From NCBI RefSeq assembly GCF_035555955.1, contig NZ_DATMGA010000014.1, forward strand, positions 62,001 through 126,000: DNA of 64,000 bases, read 5' to 3'. The position numbers were made by a program, and so were the translations under genes. Below, one piece after another: positions 18,207-26,598 of the stretch (positions are counted from its first letter, which is position 1; every line of letters starts with the position of its first letter). Origin of the DNA: Eoetvoesia sp035555955 (GTDB lineage Bacteria; Pseudomonadota; Gammaproteobacteria; Burkholderiales; Burkholderiaceae_B). The notes under the pieces were generated by a model. The model did no database searches, was not told the origin of the DNA, and saw nothing but the letters and a program-made list of their open reading frames with translations.

Positions 18207-18280
18207 GCCGCCGGGCCGTCCCAAGGCGAAAGGGCCCCCTTGGGGGGCAGCGAGCCGCGCGAGCGGCGCAGCGTGGGGGC
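18207..18280 (-). repeat. Dispersed GC-rich repeat, copy A
   Basis: This 74-bp copy lies five bases after the end of the ubiH-like gene. Read on the minus strand it begins GCCCCCACGCTGCGCCGCT and contains the hairpin-forming CCCCCCAAGGGGG followed by CCTTT. It matches copy B at 26357-26430 at 69 of 74 positions by eye. In both places it directly follows a stop codon in the gene's own orientation, so it may act at transcript 3' ends. Confidence 0.75.
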
Positions 18281-18284
18281 AAAC

Positions 18285-19457
18285 CTACGTGCGTAGTCCT
18301 TGCAGAAGGTGGCGGGCCAAGGGCTTGCGCAGCGCCGGCAGCAGGTCCAGGGCCAGCAGGCTGGCTCCGCTGGCATGCTCGACCAGGAGGTTGCGGGTGG
18401 AAAAGACACGCGGAAGGAAATCGGTGACCCCGGCGGTCAGCCAGCGGTCGTGCCGCCGGCGCCGGGCGAAGTCCTCCAGTACCGGCCGGGGGTCCTGCCG
18501 GGGCCGGCATAGCCATGGCGCCAGGGCTTGCGACAATTGGACGGCGTCGCGCAGCCCGAGGTTCAGCCCCTGTCCGGCAACGGGGTGCAGGGTTTGCGCG
18601 GCATTGCCGATGGCGATGGTGCAGGCGTTGACCAGCAGCGGCCCGGCATGCAGCGAAAGCGGAAAAATATGGCGCAGGCCCAGGCTGGAAAGGGCGCCCA
18701 GCCGATCGCCGAACGTGGCGGTAAGCGCCGCGCTGAATGCGGCATCGTCCAGGCGGCGCAGCGCTTCGGCATGATCCGGCGCGCAGCACCAGACCACGCC
18801 GTACAGATCGCCGCCCTGGGGGTGCGGCAGCAGGGCCAGGGGCCCCTGGTCGGTAAAGCGCTCGTAGGCCCAGCGCGCCATGGGCTGGCTGGCGCGCACC
18901 GTGGCAAGGACGGCATGCTGGTTGTATTCTCGCTGCAGTCCGTCGGGCTGGTGGCCGTCGGCCTGCACCGCCAGCGCGCTGACGATGTCCCGCCCCGCGG
19001 CGTTCAGGTGAGCCTGCCTGGCGGCCAGGGTGCGCACATACGGCGCTTCGATAAGTGTGACGCCGCTGGCGGCGAGCGCTTCATGCAACACGGCGACAAG
19101 ATCGGGGTAGGCGACGACGCTGCCCAGGCGCGGTACGCCCATCTCGTCGTGGCGGATCAGCGTGCGGCCCAGGCGGCCGCGCTGCGAGACGTGCACGGTT
19201 TCGATGCTGGCCGCCTTGTTCGGCCAGGCGTTCAATTGTTCCAGCAGCATGCGGCTGCCATGATTCATCGCCAGGGAACGCGGGTCGGGCGAGTTGTCGG
19301 GCACGGGGAGGCCGCCGGCCTCGGTATCGTCCTGGAAATGCTTGCCGATAAGCGCTATTCGCCCCGGGTCGGGGGCATGGCGCGCCAGCAACAGGGCCAG
19401 GGCGCTCCCCACGGGGCCGGCCCCGGTTATGGCAATATCGAATTCTGGATTATCCAT
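18285..19457 (-). CDS. UbiH/UbiF-type FAD-dependent ubiquinone-biosynthesis hydroxylase
   Basis: 390 aa flavoprotein hydroxylase. The N-terminal Rossmann motif is AITGAGPVGSALALLLA. The family-specific core ATVRASQPMARWAYERFTDQGPLALLPH corresponds to the HxxxAxERFTxxGPLALLP pattern of UbiH/UbiF/COQ6. The FAD ribityl-binding motif near the C-terminus is IAIGNAAQTLHPVAGQGLNL. Such enzymes hydroxylate the aromatic ring of ubiquinone precursors; which position (C5, C6 or C7) this one modifies cannot be told. It precedes dusB on the same strand with 133 bp between, filled by a dispersed repeat, so it may be a separate transcript. Confidence 0.88.
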   Translation of the reverse strand: MDNPEFDIAITGAGPVGSALALLLARHAPDPGRIALIGKHFQDDTEAGGLPVPDNSPDPRSLAMNHGSRMLLEQLNAWPNKAASIETVHVSQRGRLGRTLIRHDEMGVPRLGSVVAYPDLVAVLHEALAASGVTLIEAPYVRTLAARQAHLNAAGRDIVSALAVQADGHQPDGLQREYNQHAVLATVRASQPMARWAYERFTDQGPLALLPHPQGGDLYGVVWCCAPDHAEALRRLDDAAFSAALTATFGDRLGALSSLGLRHIFPLSLHAGPLLVNACTIAIGNAAQTLHPVAGQGLNLGLRDAVQLSQALAPWLCRPRQDPRPVLEDFARRRRHDRWLTAGVTDFLPRVFSTRNLLVEHASGASLLALDLLPALRKPLARHLLQGLRT

Positions 19458-19603
19458 GGATTGGCCCGCTCAACTACAATGCTTGCAATTGTAGGTTTTT
19501 TGGCGCGGCACCGCGCGCCTCGCGGCAAGCGCGAACGGCTCCGCCGCCGCACTGCGGCCCGGTTTTTTCACGATTGCGGTATTTCTTCATAGAAGCATTC
19601 CTC

Positions 19604-20089
19604 ATGAACTCTACGGATATTTCGGCGGGCGCGACGGCCCTGGGTGCCGAGGCGGCCACGCAGGGCGGGCCTGTCCCGCATCGGGGCAAGCTCGCCGTGG
19701 CCGTGCTGGCGGCATTGCTGGGTGTGGTGGGTGGCCATTGGTGGTATTTGCGGCGCCGCTGGGCCTGGCTGTTCACGGCGGTGTCCTGCGTGCTCATCGT
19801 CCTGGCGGCACGTTCTCCGGTGTGGTGGGACAACCCGCCGTTCCTGCTGCTTTTCATTCCTCTTACCGAGGGCTTCATCGAGTCGCTGATCTTCTCCCTC
19901 AAGCCGGACGAGAAGTTCGATGCCCGCTACAACCCTGGATCGGGGCGGCGCACGGCGACGCGTTGGGGGCCGATCCTGGTCGCCATCCTGGTGACGCTGG
20001 TGGGGTCGGCGGTCGTCATCTTCGGCATTTCGCTGGCGATCATGCATATCTACATAGCCATGGGCTGGCTGGATGGCTTCGTCCTTTAA
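19604..20089 (+). CDS. TM2-domain membrane protein of unknown function
   Basis: 161 aa. After about 30 polar residues the segment AVLAALLGVVGGHWWYLRRRWAWLF fits the TM2 domain: a hydrophobic helix, a G-x-x-G-x-H-x-x-Y-L turn and a second helix. A third hydrophobic region lies near FLLLFIPL and a fourth at the C-terminus (about 120-150). The chosen ATG at 19604 gives the shorter form; an in-frame ATG ten codons upstream also exists. TM2 proteins have no settled function. It is divergent from the ubiH-like gene and precedes the ctaG-type gene by 142 bp. Confidence 0.75.
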   Translation: MNSTDISAGATALGAEAATQGGPVPHRGKLAVAVLAALLGVVGGHWWYLRRRWAWLFTAVSCVLIVLAARSPVWWDNPPFLLLFIPLTEGFIESLIFSLKPDEKFDARYNPGSGRRTATRWGPILVAILVTLVGSAVVIFGISLAIMHIYIAMGWLDGFVL

Positions 20090-20231
20090 GACCTGCATGG
20101 CGTCAAACCGCCGGGGCGGCGGGGCAATTTCCCCTCGAGAGGCAAGCACCCGGCGCGCGGGCGGCGGTGTTCGGGGTATTGTTTTAAACTAGCTGCAATC
20201 TGCCTAATCTGCTTTTTCTGGATTCGTACCA

Positions 20232-21095
20232 ATGGATTTGATCGGCTGGCTAACACCCTGGGAATTTTCTCCATCCTTGGTGTTGATGTTCGTCGTGGCC
20301 GGCGCGTTGTTCCTGCGCGGCACCCGGGTGCATCGCGTCGGCGTTGCGCGCCAGGCGCTGTTCTGGACGGGGTTTATCTTTTTATACCTGTCCCTGCACA
20401 CCCGCGTCGACTATTATGCCGAGCGCCTGTTCTTCGCTCATCGCATCCAGCATCTGGTGCTGCACCATCTTGGGCCGTTGCTTATCATGGGCGCTTACTC
20501 GGGGCAGGTGCTGCGCGCCGGGCTGCCGGTCGAGGCAAGGCGCTGGCTGCGCCGGTTTTGCGCCAGCCCCGCCGGCCGTTTGGCAACCGGGGTGTTGACC
20601 AACAAGTTCCTGGTGCCTTTCCTGTTCGTGTTCCTGGTGCTGGTGTGGCTGGTTCCCAGCGTGCAGTTCTATTCCATGCTCGACTGGCGCCTGTACCGTT
20701 TGATGAACTGGTCTGTGGTGATCAGCGGCTTCATGTACTGGAACCTCATCCTCGACCGTCGTCCCAGTCCGCCCGCGGTCATGGCGCCGGGGGCGCGGAT
20801 CATCTCGCCGGTCATCACGATGGTGCCGCAAATGGTGGTTGGAGCCATCATCACGTTCACCGAGCACGACATCTACCCCGTCTTCGATTTGTGCGGCCGG
20901 GCCATACCCGGCATGTCCGCGGTCACCGACCAGTCCATAGGCGGCCTTACCATGTGGGTACTGGCCGGCTTCATCGAAGTGTTCGGCTTGCTGTTCGCGC
21001 TGGCTACCCTGATGCGCCTGTCGGGCAAGGGGCGCTTGCCCCAAAAAACCTTGCACGCCCAGGCCAAGGGTCAGGCCGCGGCAGCGGGAGCATAG
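20232..21095 (+). CDS. Caa3-type cytochrome oxidase assembly protein (CtaG_Cox family)
   Basis: 287 aa with about seven membrane helices. It shows the Caa3_CtaG pattern: histidine-containing RIQHLVLHHLGPLL in the second helix, then FMYWNLI, and Q/E/H residues in TEHDIYPVFD. Members help copper insertion into terminal oxidases in Gram-positive bacteria and several proteobacteria. No oxidase subunits are adjacent, so its client is elsewhere in the genome. The M48 peptidase gene begins two bases after its stop, indicating an operon. Confidence 0.82.
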   Translation: MDLIGWLTPWEFSPSLVLMFVVAGALFLRGTRVHRVGVARQALFWTGFIFLYLSLHTRVDYYAERLFFAHRIQHLVLHHLGPLLIMGAYSGQVLRAGLPVEARRWLRRFCASPAGRLATGVLTNKFLVPFLFVFLVLVWLVPSVQFYSMLDWRLYRLMNWSVVISGFMYWNLILDRRPSPPAVMAPGARIISPVITMVPQMVVGAIITFTEHDIYPVFDLCGRAIPGMSAVTDQSIGGLTMWVLAGFIEVFGLLFALATLMRLSGKGRLPQKTLHAQAKGQAAAAGA

Positions 21096-21097
21096 CC

Positions 21098-22603
21098 GTG
21101 GCCGGCATGCGGCGTCGTATCGCATGGATGCCGGCGGCTGCGCTGCGCGCTACGCTGGCGGCGATGGCGTTCGGGCTGGGCGCGGCCCATGCCCAGCCCA
21201 TGGGCATTCCCAGCATGGGGGCGGCGTCGGGCGCCGAGCTTTCCCCGTCGCTCGAGCACACGCTGGGCGAGGCCATCATGGAACAGGGCCGGCGCGACCC
21301 CACCTACATCAACGATCCCGACGTCAACCAATACCTGACCGCGCTGGGCCGCAAGCTGGCGGCGGCCGCGCCCGCGCCGGGGCCGTCGCAGCCCATTACC
21401 GTCTTTGCCGTGCGCGATCCCCAGATCAACGCCTTCGCCCTGCCGGGCGGCTATATCGGCGTCAATAGCGGCCTGGTGGTGTCCTCCAAGGACGAGTCCG
21501 AACTGGCTTCGGTGGTGGCGCACGAAATTGGGCATATCCTGCAGCGCCATATTGCGCGCGGCATGACGCAGCAGTCGCAAACAGGTCACATCATGATCGC
21601 CTCGGTGGCGGCGGCCCTGCTGGCCGCGCTGGCCGGCAGCGGCGACCTGGCCATGGGCGTGGCGGCCTTCGGCCAGGCGGCCGCCGTCGACCGGCAACTG
21701 GGCTTTTCCAGGCAGGCCGAGCAGGAAGCCGATCGTGTGGGGTTCGACATGCTGCGCAAGGCGGGCTTCGACCCCAACGGCATGGCCGAAATGTTCAGCC
21801 AGTTGATGAATGCCTCGCGGCTCAATGAAGGGGCGGGCGGAGGCTCTTTCGCCAGCACCCACCCTTTGTCCATCCAGCGCTTGTCGGATATCCAGAACCG
21901 GATCCGCGAAATCCCCGCCGTCCATCATCATGACAGCGATTCCTACTGGTATGTGCGCGCCAAGCTGCGCGCGCTGCAGTCGCGCGATCCGGGCCTGCAG
22001 CGCAGCATGGCCGGTTTCTTCAAGCAAGAGATCCGCGACGGCTCGGCCGTCGCCCGATCGGCGGCCTGGTACGGCCAGGCCTATGCCGCCTGGACCGAGA
22101 AGGATTGGGCGACGGCCCAATCGGCCTTGAACAATGCCCGCAAGGACGGCGTCAATTCCCCTGAAATCTCCAGTCTCGATGTATTGCTGCAGATCGACCG
22201 GGGCCAGGCGGACTCGGCCTACGACGAAGCCCGCAAGGCCTGGGCGCGCTGGCCCGGAAACCAGGGCGTGGCGCTTGCCATGGTCGAGGCCATGCACAAG
22301 ACCGGTCATGACAAAGAGGCCGTGCCGTTCATCAAGGCGCGCGCCGCGCAATGGCCCGACCAGCCCCGCTTCAATCAATTGCTGGCGCAAAGCTACGAAA
22401 ATCTGGGCCAGCAGGTCGAGGCGCGCCGCGCCATGGCCGACTACTACGTCAAGGTCGGCGCGCTGCCCACCGCCGTCGAACTGCTGACGCAGGCCAGGTC
22501 GATGAGCAAGGACTTCTACACGCAGTCCGAGCTGGACGTGCAAATACGCACTCTCAAGCAAAAATTGAAGTCCGACCGCGAGCTGCTTGAACGATTCAAG
22601 TAA
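21098..22603 (+). CDS. Periplasmic M48-family metallopeptidase with TPR region (BepA-like)
   Basis: 501 aa. I choose GTG at 21098 because GGGAG (21086-21090) lies 7 bp upstream, versus 16 bp for the ATG at 21107. A signal peptide (to about AHAQ, residue 35) directs export. The zinc site is VVAHEIGHILQRH (HExxH) with the third ligand in EADRVGFDMLRKAG. The C-terminal half (about 290-480) is helical repeat in TPR style (VALAMVEAMHKTG, QSYENLGQQVEARRAMA). BepA proteases act as chaperone-proteases for outer-membrane protein assembly (LptD, BamA) in E. coli. It starts two bases after the ctaG-type gene. Confidence 0.9.
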   Translation: MAGMRRRIAWMPAAALRATLAAMAFGLGAAHAQPMGIPSMGAASGAELSPSLEHTLGEAIMEQGRRDPTYINDPDVNQYLTALGRKLAAAAPAPGPSQPITVFAVRDPQINAFALPGGYIGVNSGLVVSSKDESELASVVAHEIGHILQRHIARGMTQQSQTGHIMIASVAAALLAALAGSGDLAMGVAAFGQAAAVDRQLGFSRQAEQEADRVGFDMLRKAGFDPNGMAEMFSQLMNASRLNEGAGGGSFASTHPLSIQRLSDIQNRIREIPAVHHHDSDSYWYVRAKLRALQSRDPGLQRSMAGFFKQEIRDGSAVARSAAWYGQAYAAWTEKDWATAQSALNNARKDGVNSPEISSLDVLLQIDRGQADSAYDEARKAWARWPGNQGVALAMVEAMHKTGHDKEAVPFIKARAAQWPDQPRFNQLLAQSYENLGQQVEARRAMADYYVKVGALPTAVELLTQARSMSKDFYTQSELDVQIRTLKQKLKSDRELLERFK

Positions 22604-22696
22604 AGGCTTCCGGCTTTTTGCCGGAGCGTGCCGCGAGGCAACAGGCGTGCAGTCCGGAAGGTGGAATGCAGCAAGGCCTGCGCCCGCTCGGGGCCG

Positions 22697-23788
22697 TCAA
22701 AGCCGCGTTTCGAAGTAACGGGCCAGGCGGGCGGGCAGCCAGCCCAGATAGCCCGGGAACGAGCCGGTCACGAAGCCGGCGTGTCCCCCCTCGGCGGGCT
22801 GGTGCAGCAGCACATGATCGGAGCAGTCGGCGGTGCCGGGCAGCGAGGGTTCGGGCACGAACGGGTCGTTGCGCGCGTTGAGCACCAGGGCGGGAATCAT
22901 CAACTCTTTGAGCCAGGGCTTGCTGGAGGCGCGTGTCCAGTAGTCCAGCGCGTTCTTGTAGCCGTGCATGGGTGCGGTATACATGTCGTCGAAGTCGCGC
23001 AGGGTGCGGACATGGCCCAGCTTGTAGATGTCCACCGTGCCGGGAAAACGTCTGGCTTTTTCGTACACCTTGTGCTTCATGCTTTTAAGAAAGTAGCGGG
23101 TGTAAAAATAGCGGCCCGCGAAGGTGTCGGACAGGCTGCTTCCCGAGGCGGCCAGATCCAACGGCACCGATATGGCGGCGCACGAAGCCAGCCTGCCGGC
23201 CATTTCGGGGCGTTCGCCCAGGTACTTGAGCATGGCGTTGCCGCCCATGGAGACTCCCGCCGCGTGCCATTTGGCGTGCGGGACGCGTGCCATGGCCGTA
23301 CTGAACATGAAGCCGATGTCTTCCGAGTCGCCCGAATAGTATGCCCGCGCCATCCGGTTCATGAAGCCCGAGCAACTGCGAAAATGCGCCACCACCACGA
23401 TCCAGCCGCGCGCCCGGAAATACTGGGCGATGGCTTGCGCGTAATGGCTTTTGCTGCTGCCCTCGAGCCCGTGGAACAGGATGAGGGCGGGGGTGTTCGG
23501 CGTGTCCGGAATGCCGGCCCAGTCGGAGTCCTGCATCCAGCGCCGCGCGGCCGTGGGGGCAAGCCCGGGGTCGGGGCTTGCCGGCGTGTTGCCCGCCGTC
23601 TTGTCGGAAAACAGTCCGGGCGCGGCCCAGTCGAAATCGATGAAATCGCCGTCGGGGGTGTTGACGCGCTCGCGAACGAATGAGATCCGGTGATAGCGTG
23701 CCGCCAATGCGCCGTAGATGGTCTGCATATGGCGTCCGGGCAGCCAGAATGGCTGGGGGCAGGCGGAGGAGTCTATCTGGGCGGTCAC
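22697..23788 (-). CDS. YheT-family alpha/beta hydrolase
   Basis: 363 aa, beginning with GTG at 23788. The N-terminal WLPGRHMQTIYGAL motif is diagnostic of the YheT/AB-hydrolase-4 group. The nucleophile elbow is AAGVSMGGNAMLKYL (G-x-S-x-G, Ser) and LILFHGLEGSS forms the oxyanion region. The acid and His lie in NARNDPFVPE and GGHAGFV. The family has esterase-like folds with poorly defined substrates; some members act on esters or lipids. It is convergent with the M48 peptidase gene and divergent from nothing close; the next minus-strand gene ends beyond its start. Confidence 0.88.
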   Translation of the reverse strand: MTAQIDSSACPQPFWLPGRHMQTIYGALAARYHRISFVRERVNTPDGDFIDFDWAAPGLFSDKTAGNTPASPDPGLAPTAARRWMQDSDWAGIPDTPNTPALILFHGLEGSSKSHYAQAIAQYFRARGWIVVVAHFRSCSGFMNRMARAYYSGDSEDIGFMFSTAMARVPHAKWHAAGVSMGGNAMLKYLGERPEMAGRLASCAAISVPLDLAASGSSLSDTFAGRYFYTRYFLKSMKHKVYEKARRFPGTVDIYKLGHVRTLRDFDDMYTAPMHGYKNALDYWTRASSKPWLKELMIPALVLNARNDPFVPEPSLPGTADCSDHVLLHQPAEGGHAGFVTGSFPGYLGWLPARLARYFETRL

Positions 23789-23904
23789 AGGCCGTTGGCG
23801 ATGTTATGGAAAAGGCGGCGAAAGGAAAGGGGCGGGCATTGGGTGGCTTGCCCGCCGGAGGCGGCGATCAGGGTCTGATGCTTGCTGGCGAACCGAAGCC
23901 CGGC

Positions 23905-24117
23905 TCAGTGGCCATGCACGTGCTCGCCATCCTTGAGCTGGTAGGTGGCGCTGCAGTAGGGGCACGACGCGCGGCCGGTCTTGACCACCTCGATGTAGAC
24001 CCTGGGGTGCATGGACCAGAGCGGCGCCTTGGGGCCCGGGCAATAGACGGGCAGGTCGGCGGCTTCGACGAAGATGACGTCGTCGTGGGGGGAGTGAGTG
24101 TGTTCTGCACGGCTCAT
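23905..24117 (-). CDS. CHCC-type zinc-finger protein
   Basis: 70 aa. Cys26, His37, Cys52 and Cys55 form the C-x-H-x-C-x2-C pattern of the zf-CHCC family (related to the NDUFS6/complex I zinc subunit). The sequence PVYCPGPKAPLWSMHPRVYI is typical of betaproteobacterial members. It follows ilvE closely on the same strand (38 bp), and the ilvE-zinc finger pairing recurs in this group of bacteria as far as I know. Its role is not established; the C-terminus is histidine-rich (EHVHGH). Confidence 0.88.
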   Translation of the reverse strand: MSRAEHTHSPHDDVIFVEAADLPVYCPGPKAPLWSMHPRVYIEVVKTGRASCPYCSATYQLKDGEHVHGH

Positions 24118-24155
24118 GGCGGTTCCTGCTGGTAAAGAGATGTTGTAGCCGGGGC

Positions 24156-25076
24156 TCAGACCTTGGTCAGCCAGTGATGGTATTTGGCGTTGCGGCCATT
24201 GACCACATCGAAAAACGCTTTTTGCAGTTTTTCGGTAACGGGGCCGCGGCTGCCCTGGCCGATGACGCGCCGGTCGATTTCGCGGATGGGCGTGACCTCG
24301 GCGGCGGTGCCCGTGAAGAAGGCTTCGTCGGCGATGTACAGATCGTCGCGGGTAAGGCGCCGGGTAATGACCTTGATGCCCAGGTCGGCGGCAATCGCGT
24401 GCAGCGAACTGCGCGTGATGCCGGTCAGCGCGGAGGCGATTTCGGGCTCATGCAGCACGCCGTCCTTGACGATGAAGATGTTTTCGCCCGACCCTTCGGC
24501 AACGAAGCCGTCGGTGTCCAGCAGGATGGCTTCGTCGTAGCCGTGGTCGAGCGCCTCGGCGTTGGCCAGGATGGAGTTGGCATAGGTGCTGGCCACTTTG
24601 GCGCGTGGCATGGTGACGTTCACGTGCTGGCGCGCATAAGAGGCTATTTTTACCCGTATGCCCTGTTTCAGGGCTTCTTCGCCCAAATAGGCGCCCCACG
24701 ACCAGGCGGCGATGGCCACGTGCACCTTGGCGCCCTTGGGGGAGACCCCCATTTTTTCCGAGCCGTAGAAGGCCAGGGGACGTATGTAGCAGGATTCCAG
24801 GCCGTTCTTGCGCACGGCCTCGCACTGTGCCTGCATGATGGTTTCGCGGTCGTACGGGATTTGCATTTGGTAGATGTGCGCCGAATTGAAGAGCCGGTTG
24901 GTGTGGTCCTCGAGGCGGAATATGGCGGTGCCCAGTTCGGTGTTGTAGGCGCGCACCCCTTCGAAAACGGCCAGGCCGTAGTGCAAGGAGTGGGTAAGAA
25001 CGTGGGTCGTGGCATTGCGCCAGGGAACCAGTTCACCGTCATACCAGATAAAACCATCCCGATCGGACATCGACAT
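24156..25076 (-). CDS. ilvE: Branched-chain amino acid aminotransferase IlvE
   Basis: 306 aa fold-type IV PLP enzyme that transaminates leucine, isoleucine and valine. Landmarks: HSLHYGLAVFEGVRAY near the N-terminus, the PLP lysine region MPRAKVASTYANSILA, EAILLDTDGFVAEGSGENIF, and EAFFTGTAAEVTPIREID. I use the ATG at 25076: a GGGAGAG motif lies four to five bases upstream (25081-25087), and the frame's upstream extension to 25226 is unconserved. The other in-frame ATG is two codons later. It is divergent from azlC, a branched-chain amino acid exporter gene, a sensible functional neighbour. Confidence 0.95.
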   Translation of the reverse strand: MSMSDRDGFIWYDGELVPWRNATTHVLTHSLHYGLAVFEGVRAYNTELGTAIFRLEDHTNRLFNSAHIYQMQIPYDRETIMQAQCEAVRKNGLESCYIRPLAFYGSEKMGVSPKGAKVHVAIAAWSWGAYLGEEALKQGIRVKIASYARQHVNVTMPRAKVASTYANSILANAEALDHGYDEAILLDTDGFVAEGSGENIFIVKDGVLHEPEIASALTGITRSSLHAIAADLGIKVITRRLTRDDLYIADEAFFTGTAAEVTPIREIDRRVIGQGSRGPVTEKLQKAFFDVVNGRNAKYHHWLTKV

Positions 25077-25101
25077 AATGCTCTCCCAAAAAGAAGCCGT
25101 C

Positions 25102-25128
25102 ATTGTAGCAAGCGGCGGGCCTATACAA
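25102..25128 (-). promoter_or_regulatory. Candidate ilvE promoter
   Basis: On the minus strand TTGTAT (25128-25123) and TACAAT (25107-25102) are 15 bp apart, lying 26 bp upstream of the ilvE ATG. The -10 is good, the spacing is short. Confidence 0.35.
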
Positions 25129-25180
25129 TAGCAATAGCCGATCGTGCCGTGGCGGATTTTGCGCCGCGGCACCGTGCAGC

Positions 25181-25990
25181 ATGCCTTTGCCGGCCGTAAT
25201 TGGACGCGCTGGATTCCATTTCTCAATTCGTGGGGTGTTTTCGTTGCCGGCGCGGTTCGCTTCCTTCCTGCCTGCGCCTGGCTCCAAAGCCAGGCAAAGC
25301 TTCATGACCGGCCTGCGCGAGGTGACGCCGGCGCTCATTGCCACGAGCATCTGGGCCTTCGTGACCGGCATCGCTATGGTCAAGGCCGGCATGACCGAGG
25401 GCATGGCCTCGTTGATGACCTTGCTGGTCTATGCCGGCTCGGCCCAGCTTACGGCCCTGCCCCTGATGGTGGCCGGCGCGCCCTTGTGGCTGATTTTCGC
25501 CGCCGGCGCGGTGGTGAACATCCGCTTCGTCATCTTCGGCGCCGCGCTGCAGCCGTATTTCCGCCACTATCCTTGGGGCAAGCGCCTGGCGCTGGGGTTC
25601 TGGTGCAGCGATATTTCCTTCGTGCTGTTCATGACGCGCTATGGCGACGATACCCACAAGAAGGGGACTTCCGAGCAGCTCTGGTATTACCTGGGCGTCA
25701 TCGTTCCCGGCTGGTTCTCGTGGCAGGCGCTGTCACTGCTGGGCATCTACGTGGGGGGGATCGTGCCCGATACCTGGGGGCTGGATTTCGCCGCCACGCT
25801 GGCGCTCATGATCATCACGCTGCCCCTGGTGACGTCCCGGCCCATGGCCGTGTGCGTGCTGGTGGCCGGCGCCGTGGCGTGGCTGGGCCAGCCCCTGCCG
25901 TTGCGCCTTGGGCTGGCCGCGGCGGTCGTGAGCGGCATCGTCTCGGGCGTGGCGGCCGAGTACTTTCACTCGAAGAAGGCGGCGCGATGA
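25181..25990 (+). CDS. azlC: AzlC-family amino acid exporter subunit
   Basis: 269 aa in the longest form. AzlC with AzlD forms a branched-chain amino acid exporter; the family core is seen in GLREVTPALIATSIWAFVTG, YAGSAQLTALPLM and NIRFVIFGAALQPYF, with about seven membrane helices. The start is uncertain: the ATG at 25181 has no Shine-Dalgarno, a TTG at 25244 has GGGG eight bases upstream and gives 248 aa, and an ATG at 25304 begins just inside the conserved region. Its last codons overlap the azlD start (ATGA). It diverges from ilvE. Confidence 0.85.
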   Translation: MPLPAVIGRAGFHFSIRGVFSLPARFASFLPAPGSKARQSFMTGLREVTPALIATSIWAFVTGIAMVKAGMTEGMASLMTLLVYAGSAQLTALPLMVAGAPLWLIFAAGAVVNIRFVIFGAALQPYFRHYPWGKRLALGFWCSDISFVLFMTRYGDDTHKKGTSEQLWYYLGVIVPGWFSWQALSLLGIYVGGIVPDTWGLDFAATLALMIITLPLVTSRPMAVCVLVAGAVAWLGQPLPLRLGLAAAVVSGIVSGVAAEYFHSKKAAR

Positions 25991-26334
25991 GTAGCGGCAT
26001 GGACTCCTACTGGTATGTGCTGGCCGCCACCGGCTTGTTGCTGCTGGTCAGCGTTCTGACGCGGGCCGGCTATTTCGTGTTCGGCGACCACCTGCCTTTG
26101 CCCGATGGCGTGCGGCGCGCCCTGCGCTACGCTCCGGCGGCGGCCCTGACCGGCATCGTGGTGCCTGAATTGTTGCCCTGGGAGGGCGGGTTGGCCGCAT
26201 TCGTCGGCATTCCGGTTCTGGCCGCCATAGTGGCCGTCATGATGTTCTGGCGTACCCGCAACAGCATTCTCGTCATCGTCGGCGGCATGATTGCCTACTG
26301 GATACTGAACGCGGCGGCGTGGCTCCTGGGCTGA
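25987..26334 (+). CDS. azlD: AzlD-family branched-chain amino acid exporter subunit
   Basis: 115 aa with four predicted membrane helices. It starts at the ATG overlapping the azlC stop by four bases and shows the AzlD pattern RAGYFVFGDHLPLPDGVRRALRYAPAAALTGIV, then ARTRN-like FWRTRNSILVIVGGM. AzlD is the small partner needed for export with AzlC. Translational coupling to azlC is evident. A dispersed repeat begins 22 bp after the stop. Confidence 0.9.
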   Translation: MSSGMDSYWYVLAATGLLLLVSVLTRAGYFVFGDHLPLPDGVRRALRYAPAAALTGIVVPELLPWEGGLAAFVGIPVLAAIVAVMMFWRTRNSILVIVGGMIAYWILNAAAWLLG

Positions 26335-26356
26335 ACAGGCGGGCGGGAGATGAAAG

Positions 26357-26430
26357 GCCCCCACGCTGCGCCGCTAGCGCGGCTTGCTGCCCCCCATGGG
26401 GGCGCTTTTGCCTTGGGACGGCCCGGCGGC
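26357..26430 (+). repeat. Dispersed GC-rich repeat, copy B
   Basis: This copy is 69/74 identical by eye to the reverse complement of 18207-18280. It contains GCTAGC and CCCCCCATGGGGG palindromes followed by CGCTTTTG, and sits 22 bp after the azlD stop in the same relative orientation as copy A sits after the ubiH-like gene. Confidence 0.75.
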
Positions 26431-26438
26431 AAAAGAAT

Positions 26439-26465
26439 GCCCCCACGCTGCGCCGCTGACGCGGC
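26439..26465 (+). repeat. Partial copy of the same GC-rich repeat
   Basis: A second, truncated unit begins GCCCCCACGCTGCGCCGCT eight bases after copy B ends and breaks off after GACGCGGC, giving a tandem full-plus-partial arrangement. Confidence 0.65.
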
Positions 26466-26598
26466 ATTCGTGGAAAATTAACGACACTAAGGGCTTGCCC
26501 GGATGGCCGATTATCAAACTTGGGTGCCGCTGCGCTAAAATAATAGGGTTATCAAAGCCTGGCCGGGGTTTCCTGGCCTCAGGCGCCATCCATTTTCA

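Noticed and set aside
19474..19494. CTACAAT/ATTGTAG inverted repeat between the ubiH-like and TM2 genes
   Set aside because: May be two opposed -10 elements, but no matching -35 hexamers are found at proper spacing on either strand, so I do not list it as a promoter.
22609..22625. TCCGGC-TTTTT-GCCGGA hairpin after the M48 peptidase gene
   Set aside because: Looks like a terminator stem, but the T run is in the loop rather than after the stem, so the intrinsic terminator criterion is not met.
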